DNA from: Pseudomonadota bacterium
GTDB lineage: Bacteria; Pseudomonadota; Gammaproteobacteria; SZUA-229
Direction of reading: 5' to 3'
Length of the DNA stretch: 6,498 bases
Assembly (NCBI GenBank): GCA_030673345.1
Contig: DAOVJH010000085.1
Coordinates: forward strand, 1 to 6,498
Both the position numbers and the translations under genes were made by a program. Of the stretch, positions 1 to 4,777 are shown piece after piece. The notes under the pieces are model-generated. The model was not told the origin of the DNA and did no database searches. It was given only the letters and a program-made list of their open reading frames with translations. Position 1 is the first letter of the stretch; each line of letters begins with the position of its first letter.

Positions 1-807
1 ATACAGGATGCCGGACTCTTTATTCATCGGTCCCGCCATGACCTCACCGCCGGGTGCGATCACTACTGAATCACCCGGGTTTACCCATTCATCCGCATCG
101 GGATACAGTGTGGACTTTTCAGGAAAGTCATCGGGGATATCACTGCCTTTCATCAGACAACCGCAGCCCACCACCCAGCAGCAGCCTTCACGTGCGATGT
201 GCTGCAGGCTGCCTATCCAGCCATCGCCACTGTCATAGGTCGGCGCGATATATATCTCGACGCCCTGTGAGTACAACGCATATCGGGCCAGCGGCATGAA
301 GTTTTCCCAGCACATCAATGAACCGATTCGCCCTGCGCTGGTTTCGACAACTTTTAAACCAGTTGCATCACCAAAGCCCCACACCATCCGCTCTGGGTTG
401 GTCGGCATAAGCTTGCGGTGTTTGTTCAGCAGTGAACCATCGGCACCGATGGTGATGACGGTGTTGTATAAGGTTGTTTGACTTAGTTTATTGTCGCGCT
501 CCTCGATACCGCAGACGATGGTCACTTCATGCTTACGGGCTGCCTCGAACAGCGGCGCCAGGTCGTCTGAATCCACATTGACTGCGTTGCGCAATAGGCG
601 CTGGTGTAATTCTTCTGAAAGCCCCCAGTCGCCGCCGGGGCGAAGGCGCCAGATCCAGGCAGGATAACCGGGGATAAACGCTTCTGAAAACACCACCAGT
701 TCAGCGCCATTGGCAGCGGCCTCTTCCACGTTGGCTACGGCCAGCGCGATGGTTTTCTGCTTATCCAGAAAAACCGGTGGTTTTTGTATGATGGCCAGCT
801 TTGTCAT
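1..807 (-). CDS. Nitrilase (carbon-nitrogen hydrolase), partial at left edge
   Basis: Cytoplasmic nitrilase expected to hydrolyse an organic nitrile to the carboxylic acid and ammonia. The 269 visible residues contain the superfamily catalytic triad in family-typical contexts: Glu42 in FSEAFIPGYPAWIW, Lys132 in HRKLMPT, and the nucleophile Cys166 in LMCWENFMPLARYALY. The CWEN context and the PGYPAWIW stretch point to true nitrilases (branch 1) rather than amidases or carbamoylases; cyanide hydratase cannot be fully excluded. Family members are usually about 310-350 residues, so some 40-80 C-terminal residues lie beyond base 1. The start at 807 is supported by an AGGGGA ribosome-binding site about 8 bases upstream. 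It is divergent from a LysR-type regulator across a 131-base region with a plausible promoter and operators, suggesting substrate-responsive control. The natural substrate cannot be read from the sequence. Confidence 0.93.
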   Translation of the reverse strand, partial: MTKLAIIQKPPVFLDKQKTIALAVANVEEAAANGAELVVFSEAFIPGYPAWIWRLRPGGDWGLSEELHQRLLRNAVNVDSDDLAPLFEAARKHEVTIVCGIEERDNKLSQTTLYNTVITIGADGSLLNKHRKLMPTNPERMVWGFGDATGLKVVETSAGRIGSLMCWENFMPLARYALYSQGVEIYIAPTYDSGDGWIGSLQHIAREGCCWVVGCGCLMKGSDIPDDFPEKSTLYPDADEWVNPGDSVVIAPGGEVMAGPMNKESGILY

Positions 808-844
808 TTCTTTTTCCCCTGTTGCTTCTAATTACGTGACATAC

Positions 845-873
845 AGTGTAAATCTGTTTATTTTTGCTAACAA
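845..873 (-). promoter_or_regulatory. Candidate sigma-70 promoter of the nitrilase gene
   Basis: On the minus strand a TTGTTA -35 box (868-873) and a TACACT -10 box (845-850) are separated by exactly 17 bases. Each matches four of six consensus positions. Such a weak promoter would suit activation by a LysR-type regulator. The -35 box lies inside a dyad at 861-883. Inferred from pattern only. Confidence 0.45.
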
Positions 874-883
874 TTAGCTAAAA
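861..883. promoter_or_regulatory. Inverted repeat in divergent promoter, candidate LysR-type operator
   Basis: A 13-bp inverted repeat GCTAA-CAA-TTAGC (866-878) is extended by T-run/A-run flanks into a 23-bp dyad with one mismatched pair outside the 3-base centre. Two T-N11-A spacings (864/876 and 868/880), the loose signature of LysR-type sites, fall in it. It covers the candidate -35 box of the nitrilase and a TAAAAT sequence (879-884) that could be a -10 box for the regulator gene. One site could thus control both directions. Confidence 0.5.
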
Positions 884-895
884 TATGAAACTTAA

Positions 896-911
896 TGTGC
901 AAAAATGCACA
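896..911. promoter_or_regulatory. TGTGCA-N4-TGCACA dyad upstream of the regulator gene
   Basis: Perfect 6-bp arms (896-901 and 906-911) flank AAAA. The dyad lies 15 bases before the Shine-Dalgarno sequence of the LysR-type gene, so it is either a second operator (autoregulation) or a small mRNA hairpin. Its position inside the longer, rejected version of the reading frame is an argument for the shorter start at 939. Confidence 0.35.
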
Positions 912-938
912 GAAGAGACCCGAGCAGGAGGGTTCAGA

Positions 939-1826
939 ATGAACTGGGATGATCTGAGACTATTTCTGGCCGTAGCACGCACCGGCTCTATCAGCGGCGC
1001 CGCCAAGCAGTTGAAGGTACAGCATTCGACTGTTTCACGACGTATGCGCCAGTTCGAGGAAAAGCTGGGCACCCGTTTGATCGAGCGCAAAACCGGGCGT
1101 TATGAACTGACCCAGGCCGGTAAAAATGTACTTGAAGCCTCCGGGCGTATCGAACGCGAAGTACTGGCGGTGGATGGCGCGCTGCTCGGCAAAGATACAC
1201 AGCAGGTGGGGCCGCTCAAAGTCGCTGCCCTCAATAACATGGCCTCTTCTGTTCTGATGCCGATGTTCGCCAGCTTTATTAAACAATGGCCACAGGTCGA
1301 GCTTCACATCATCGTTTCAAATATCGATGCCAGCCTCTCACAGCGTGAAGCCGATGTGGCTATTCGCCTCACCAACACACCGACCGATACACTTATCGGC
1401 AAACGCATCGTAACCGTGACTTCATGTATCTATGGCAGCCGCAGCTATCTAAAACAACTGAGCGAACAGGGTGGCGAAGCAAAATGGATCGGCGTCGAAT
1501 GCTGCGGCTTTCATAAGACCTGGACCCGGCAAACATGCAGCGAGCAGTCGCACAATTTTTATAGTGATGATACGCAGCTAACCCACTCTGCCATCCGGGA
1601 AGGAATGGGCGTTTCTATCCTGCCCTGTTTTATGGGAGACACTGACCCTTTACTGGAACGTTATTGTGAGCCAGACCCTGCCTTTAATCTTGGGCTCTGG
1701 GTCCTGTTGCACCCGGACCTGAAACGAACCGCCAGAGTACTGACTTTCCGAGACCATATGATACAGGCCATCAATGACAAAAAAGACCTGTTTGAAGGTT
1801 TTGTCGGAAAGGCAACGGGCAGCTAA
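939..1826 (+). CDS. LysR-family transcriptional regulator
   Basis: A 295-residue LysR-type regulator, the normal family length. Residues 1-60 form the winged helix-turn-helix: MNWDDLRLFLAVARTGSIS, then AAKQLKVQHSTVSRRMRQFE as the recognition region, then LGTRLIER and LTQAG. Residues about 91-290 are the periplasmic-binding-protein-like effector domain, including READVAIRLT (136-145) and the late GMGVSILPCF segment (222-231). An in-frame ATG at 885 would add 18 residues, but AGGAGGG (926-932) sits six bases before the ATG at 939 and the family normally begins directly with the DNA-binding domain, so 939 is preferred. It is divergent from the nitrilase, the usual arrangement for a LysR-type protein and its target, so it probably controls the nitrilase and itself. 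The effector is unknown. Cysteines 188, 189 and 200 occur in the effector domain; no role can be assigned. Confidence 0.93.
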   Translation: MNWDDLRLFLAVARTGSISGAAKQLKVQHSTVSRRMRQFEEKLGTRLIERKTGRYELTQAGKNVLEASGRIEREVLAVDGALLGKDTQQVGPLKVAALNNMASSVLMPMFASFIKQWPQVELHIIVSNIDASLSQREADVAIRLTNTPTDTLIGKRIVTVTSCIYGSRSYLKQLSEQGGEAKWIGVECCGFHKTWTRQTCSEQSHNFYSDDTQLTHSAIREGMGVSILPCFMGDTDPLLERYCEPDPAFNLGLWVLLHPDLKRTARVLTFRDHMIQAINDKKDLFEGFVGKATGS

Positions 1827-1869
1827 CGACACTGCTTCGCGATCCTTTTTATTTTTTTGATATATTTAA

Positions 1870-1887
1870 CTGGTATATTTACACCAG
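1870..1887. promoter_or_regulatory. CTGGT-N8-ACCAG dyad before the membrane-protein gene
   Basis: Perfect 5-bp arms (1870-1874 and 1883-1887), with two of the four inner base pairs also complementary. It sits 25 bases before the ATG at 1913 in an AT-rich stretch. The octamer TATATTTA occurs twice nearby as a direct repeat (1861-1868, 1874-1881). TATATT in either copy could be a -10 box, but no convincing -35 was found. Candidate operator of the two-gene unit that follows. Confidence 0.3.
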
Positions 1888-1912
1888 ATAAAAACCAACG
1901 AGAGCTTTTGTA

Positions 1913-2548
1913 ATGATTGTTAGCCCAACACCCGAGCTGATGGACAGCCTGTACTGGATCACGCTTATCGCCGTTGTGGTGTCGTCAGCCTCCGGTGTAC
2001 TAAAAGCAGGCTTTAAACAATTCGATCTATTCGGTGTAATCATCATCGCCATCGCAACCGGATTGGGCGGCGGATCGCTGCGTGACATGCTGCTGGACCG
2101 CGAAGTCTTCTGGATAATCGATCAGAGCTTTTTTATCGCTTCACTTGTCAGCGCGATCATCATCTTTATAGCTGCGCGCTTGATAGCAATGCCAAAAAAA
2201 CTATTCCTGGTCGCCGATGCCGCCGGCCTCGCCACCTTCGCTGTGGCCGGTACACTGGTCTCTCTGATGGTCGGCGCACCATGGCTGGTCGCCAGCTTCA
2301 TGGGTGTGATGACTGGCACTATGGGCGGTATTTTTCGCGATGTGCTGAGTCATGAACCGCCTGTTGTCTTTCAGAGCCCACTCTACGCCACCGTATCCTG
2401 GTGCGGCTCACTACTGTTTATTGCCCTGATATATCTGAACCTTGATATTACGCTTGCCGCCATCATCACCGGTGCATGCATATTCGGCAGCAGGCTGGTG
2501 GCTATCAGGTTCGATATCAGTTTGCCAAGGTTTCGCTTCAAGTCTTAA
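1913..2548 (+). CDS. UPF0126/TRIC-like membrane protein (YadS/YicG family)
   Basis: An integral inner-membrane protein of 211 residues, typical length for the UPF0126 family. It has about seven hydrophobic segments and two tandem three-helix repeats (about 12-95 and 98-180). Each repeat carries the family glycine-rich motif ending in Arg-Asp: GLGGGSLRD (50-58) and GTMGGIFRD (135-143). Bacterial members are related to trimeric intracellular cation channels, and some annotations call them glycine transporters; the substrate or ion here cannot be told. The start at 1913 has only a weak ribosome-binding site (CGAGAG). An ATG at 1940, giving MDSLYWITL, is an alternative that keeps the whole domain. 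The cupin gene follows after 36 bases on the same strand, suggesting cotranscription. Confidence 0.88.
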   Translation: MIVSPTPELMDSLYWITLIAVVVSSASGVLKAGFKQFDLFGVIIIAIATGLGGGSLRDMLLDREVFWIIDQSFFIASLVSAIIIFIAARLIAMPKKLFLVADAAGLATFAVAGTLVSLMVGAPWLVASFMGVMTGTMGGIFRDVLSHEPPVVFQSPLYATVSWCGSLLFIALIYLNLDITLAAIITGACIFGSRLVAIRFDISLPRFRFKS

Positions 2549-2574
2549 CTTTTTATGACGATCATCGGTTAAGA
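2543..2574. repeat. Inverted repeat spanning the stop codon and the next ribosome-binding site
   Basis: TCTTAAC (2543-2549) and GTTAAGA (2568-2574) are perfectly complementary across 18 bases. The left arm contains the stop codon of the upstream membrane-protein gene; the right arm overlaps the purine-rich AAGAG before the cupin start. Folded in mRNA it would cover that site until ribosomes reach the upstream stop codon, a possible coupling device. It is not followed by a T run, so it is not a terminator. Confidence 0.3.
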
Positions 2575-2584
2575 GAAACGTAAG

Positions 2585-2896
2585 ATGAAAAATATATTTG
2601 ATGGCCTTCCAAAAAATATAAAGACTGAAATAACGGAGAGTCTCGTTGACAGCGACAATGTAAAAATTGAGCGCATCATATCGAAAGGGCATAGCTCACC
2701 AGAATCTGGCTGGTACGATCAGGACAAAAATGAATGGGTCATCGTATTAAAAGGTTCCGCCGTCCTGCTGTTTTCTGATGATACGTCCGTCGATCTAAAA
2801 GCCGGTGACTTCATCGATATCAAAGCACATACAAAACACCGCGTTAAGTGGACAGATCCTGATATTGAAACGGTCTGGCTGGCGGTGCATTACTGA
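2585..2896 (+). CDS. Small cupin-domain protein
   Basis: A 103-residue single-domain cupin, probably cytoplasmic (no signal peptide or membrane segment). The beta-barrel core is visible as SKGHSSPES (33-41), WYDQDKNEWVIVLKG (43-57) and a second motif, AGDFIDIKAHTKHRVKWT (73-90). Glu50 and Gly57 keep the E-X6-G spacing of cupin motif 1, and Gly74 with His82/His85 marks motif 2, but the usual HXH of motif 1 is absent, so metal binding is uncertain. The ending TVWLAVHY and the WYDQ...EWV block are, from memory, conserved among widespread small cupins of unknown function. The start has a weak ribosome-binding site (AAGAG) that may be occluded by an inverted repeat. It is the last gene of its unit: a terminator begins 14 bases after the stop. 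No enzymatic role can be assigned. Confidence 0.85.
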   Translation: MKNIFDGLPKNIKTEITESLVDSDNVKIERIISKGHSSPESGWYDQDKNEWVIVLKGSAVLLFSDDTSVDLKAGDFIDIKAHTKHRVKWTDPDIETVWLAVHY

Positions 2897-2910
2897 ACTT
2901 AAAAACATGC

Positions 2911-2937
2911 GCAGTGAGCACATCACTGCTTTATTTT
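2911..2937 (+). terminator. Intrinsic terminator after the cupin gene
   Basis: A perfect 7-bp stem, GCAGTGA (2911-2917) pairing with TCACTGC (2923-2929), closes a GCACA loop and runs straight into TTTATTTT. It begins 14 bases after the cupin stop codon and separates that unit from the nitrogen-controlled promoter downstream. Confidence 0.8.
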
Positions 2938-2939
2938 CA

Positions 2940-2977
2940 CGCACTAAAGTTTTACAAAAACGCACACCTTTAGTGCG
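2940..2977. promoter_or_regulatory. Enhancer with two NtrC-like sites
   Basis: The 17-mer CGCACACCTTTAGTGCG (2961-2977) has the GCAC-N7-GTGC core of NtrC sites (reference form TGCACCAACATGGTGCA). A weaker copy, CGCACTAAAGTTTTACA (2940-2956), keeps the left half-site and shares the central TAAA. The centres are 21 bp apart, two helical turns. The outer halves also form a perfect 10-bp inverted repeat (CGCACTAAAG/CTTTAGTGCG). The stronger site is centred about 107 bp upstream of the start point predicted from the sigma-54 promoter, a normal enhancer distance. Confidence 0.6.
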
Positions 2978-3018
2978 CCGCACCACTTCACACCTGTCAC
3001 GCATCACAAATTTCTTTA

Positions 3019-3031
3019 TAAGCTATTGATA
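3019..3031 (-). promoter_or_regulatory. IHF binding site between enhancer and sigma-54 promoter
   Basis: The minus strand reads TATCAATAGCTTA, matching every fixed position of the IHF consensus WATCAANNNNTTR. The surroundings (3008-3036) are AT-rich, as is usual for IHF sites. It lies between the NtrC-like sites and the -24/-12 promoter, where a bend would bring the bound activator to the polymerase. Confidence 0.6.
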
Positions 3032-3048
3032 AAATAGCGTTTCGTTAG

Positions 3049-3065
3049 TTGGCATGCACTTTGCA
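3049..3065 (+). promoter_or_regulatory. Sigma-54 (-24/-12) promoter of the nitrate transporter gene
   Basis: TTGGCATGCACTTTGCA fits the consensus YTGGCACG-N4-TTGCW with one difference (T for C after GGCA). The invariant GG (3051-3052) and GC (3063-3064) are separated by exactly 10 bases. Transcription is predicted to start near 3076, giving a leader of about 27 bases before the first ATG. No convincing sigma-70 promoter was found in this gap. Confidence 0.75.
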
Positions 3066-3102
3066 ATTACAACCGTAATACAACAATGAAGCACAGGAAA
3101 CA

Positions 3103-4587
3103 ATGATGTCCGCAGCAGGTTCAAAATCCAGACTTAATTTATTTTCTTTTTCAGGAAACATGCGAATCCTGCACTTAACCTGGTTTGCATTTTTTATTTC
3201 CTTCATGGTGTGGTTTGCGCATGCACCTTTAATGGTTGTCATCCGTGAAACTTTCGGTCTATCCGACCAGGAAGTTAAAGCACTGTTAATTCTTAACGTG
3301 GCGATGACCATACCAGCACGGATCGTTGTTGGCATGCTGGTCGACCGTTTTGGTCCTCGCATCATGTTTTCTTCTATCCTGATTCTCTCTGGATTATTCT
3401 GTATCGCTTTTTCTATGGCGCAAAATTATCAGCAACTCGCGACCATCCGGTTTTTACTGGGTTTTGTCGGTGCCGGTTTTGTTGTTGGCATCCGCATGAT
3501 CTCTGAATGGTTCCCCGCCCGTCAGACGGGTGTTGCGCAGGGCATCTACGGCGGTTGGGGTAATTTTGGTTCGGCCGCCTCTGCCATGCTGCTGCCTACG
3601 CTCGCTCTGATGTTTGGCGGTGACGATGGCTGGCGTTATGCGGTTGCGACGACCGGCATCCTTGCGATCGTCTACGGTGCTTTTTATTACTTTGCCGTAA
3701 CCAACACACCGAAAGGCTCGACTTACTTTAAACCCAAAAAAGTCGGCGGTATGGAAGTAACCAGTAAGTTTGATTTCTTTTTGTACCTGATCGTCAGTAT
3801 TCCTATGTATGGCGCACTGGCAGTACTGGCATGGAAACTCTCACCTGCCAACTTAAACTGGTTCGACAATACCATCACTTATGGTATCTACAGCCTGCTC
3901 GCTGCGATCTACCTTTATCAGTCATTTAATATCTACCTTGTCAACAAAGACCTCTTTAAAAAAGATGTACCGGATATCTTCAAGTATGATTTCAGCCAGG
4001 TCGCCGTTTTAAATCTGGCTTACCTGGTAACGTTCGGCTCAGAACTTGCCCTGGTCTCGATGTTGCCGCTGTTCTATAAAGATACTTTTGAAATCTCGAC
4101 AGTGCTCGCTGGTATCCTGGCAGCGATTTATCCGGTAATGAACCTGATCGCACGCCCTGCCGGCGGCATCATCAGTGATAAGTATGGGCGCAAACGCACG
4201 CTCGTTGTTTTATTTACTGGCATCGCCCTTTCCTTTGCATTGCTAGGCCAGGTTGATTCAAGCTGGGCATTGCCGCTTGTTGTTGCGACCACTATCATCT
4301 GCGGCTTATTTTCTAAAGCAGGCTCTGGCGCTGTGTTTGCCATGGTGCCGCTCATCCAGCGCCGTATGACAGGACAGATTGCCGGTATGACGGGTGCATA
4401 CGGCAATATCGGCGGTGTTATGTTCTTAACGATACTGTCATTTGTTTCTTCGCAGGCTTTCTTCATGTTTATCGCTGGCGCCGGAGCAATCGTACTGTTT
4501 GCTATTATCATCTTCTCGCGCGAACCGCATGGGCAGATGGCTGAGGTAATGCCGGATGGCAGTGTTGAGATGATCGATGTTTCATAG
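3103..4587 (+). CDS. nasA: NarK/NasA-family nitrate/nitrite MFS transporter
   Basis: A 494-residue inner-membrane transporter of the nitrate/nitrite porter branch of the major facilitator superfamily, expected to import nitrate for assimilation. Both nitrate-signature glycine motifs are present: GGWGNFG (150-156, TM5) and GAYGNIGG (431-438, TM11). Arg73 (TIPARIVVG, TM2) and Arg351 (LIARPAGG, TM8) are symmetrically placed and probably equal the two substrate-binding arginines of NarK. MFS loop motifs DRFGPR (81-86) and DKYGRKR (359-365) follow. Two additional hydrophobic stretches (about 225-244 and 258-279) lie between the six-helix halves, giving about 14 segments rather than 12. ATGATG gives two starts: AGGA (3095-3098) is 4 bases from the ATG at 3103 and 7 from that at 3106, so 3106 is equally possible. 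The sigma-54/NtrC-like promoter implies induction under nitrogen limitation. The downstream kinase gene supports assimilatory rather than respiratory use. Confidence 0.92.
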   Translation: MMSAAGSKSRLNLFSFSGNMRILHLTWFAFFISFMVWFAHAPLMVVIRETFGLSDQEVKALLILNVAMTIPARIVVGMLVDRFGPRIMFSSILILSGLFCIAFSMAQNYQQLATIRFLLGFVGAGFVVGIRMISEWFPARQTGVAQGIYGGWGNFGSAASAMLLPTLALMFGGDDGWRYAVATTGILAIVYGAFYYFAVTNTPKGSTYFKPKKVGGMEVTSKFDFFLYLIVSIPMYGALAVLAWKLSPANLNWFDNTITYGIYSLLAAIYLYQSFNIYLVNKDLFKKDVPDIFKYDFSQVAVLNLAYLVTFGSELALVSMLPLFYKDTFEISTVLAGILAAIYPVMNLIARPAGGIISDKYGRKRTLVVLFTGIALSFALLGQVDSSWALPLVVATTIICGLFSKAGSGAVFAMVPLIQRRMTGQIAGMTGAYGNIGGVMFLTILSFVSSQAFFMFIAGAGAIVLFAIIIFSREPHGQMAEVMPDGSVEMIDVS

Positions 4588-4630
4588 ATAGACTTCTTTT
4601 TAATTATCTGAGTATTCACATTCCGGCAAT

Positions 4631-4697
4631 GATCACGGTTTACAAACCGCTCCTACAAAACATCCACACCCGTGGGAGCGGTTTGTAAACCGCGATC
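4631..4697. repeat. Inverted pair of REP elements (REP doublet)
   Basis: Two copies of one unit face each other across a loop of about 15 bases. The right copy (4672-4697) reads GTGGGAGCGG then TTTGTAAACCGCGATC; the left copy (4631-4656, minus strand) is identical except for GTAGG at its head and CGTGATC at its tail. Each unit holds its own palindrome, GCGGTTT-GT-AAACCGC, behind a GGAG head, the layout of bacterial REP sequences mobilised by RAYT-type (TnpA-REP) transposases. No transposase gene is nearby. As RNA the pair would form a very stable hairpin of about 25 bp just after the transporter stop; no T run follows, so it is not a standard terminator. Confidence 0.8.
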
Positions 4698-4723
4698 TTG
4701 TCGCTCATATACACAACGACATC

Positions 4724-4753
4724 AAGACAACCAACCCTTACTCTTCTTATAAT
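4724..4753 (+). promoter_or_regulatory. Candidate sigma-70 promoter of the kinase/phosphatase gene
   Basis: A perfect TATAAT (4748-4753) is preceded at 18 bases by AAGACA (4724-4729), which keeps GACA of the -35 consensus. Transcription would start near 4760, giving an 18-base leader. The gene could then be expressed independently of the transporter, downstream of the REP hairpin. Confidence 0.45.
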
Positions 4754-4777
4754 CACACTTAACAGTTATCATTAAGC

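Noticed and set aside
8..481. Plus-strand open frames opposite the nitrilase
   Set aside because: They are antisense to a gene with a complete catalytic triad and show no family motifs.
885..938. Longer start for the LysR-type regulator at ATG 885 (18 additional residues)
   Set aside because: A strong AGGAGGG lies correctly before ATG 939, the DNA-binding domain begins there, and the added segment contains likely regulatory dyads.
1827..1860. T-rich stretch after the LysR-type gene as an intrinsic terminator
   Set aside because: The T run at 1845-1858 is not preceded by a convincing GC-rich stem.
3022..3038. GCTATT-GATAA-AATAGC hairpin as a terminator
   Set aside because: The stem is AT-rich, no T run follows, and the same bases form a perfect IHF consensus, a better explanation.
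3066..3102. ANTAR/NasT-type antitermination leader before the nitrate transporter, as known in some nitrate assimilation operons
   Set aside because: The predicted leader of about 27 bases is too short for two hairpins plus a terminator; the only terminator-like hairpin (2911-2937) lies upstream of the promoter.
3086..3106. Short frame MKHRKQ overlapping the transporter start, possible leader peptide
   Set aside because: No ribosome-binding site and only about 10 bases after the predicted transcription start; a chance frame is more likely.
4128..4619. Minus-strand open frame of 163 codons antisense to the transporter
   Set aside because: Its composition and lack of recognisable motifs fit a shadow of the well-supported transporter gene on the other strand.
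4631..4697. CRISPR repeat or mobile-element terminal repeats
   Set aside because: Only two inverted copies without regular spacers, and no enclosed gene or target-site duplication; the unit layout matches REP elements.
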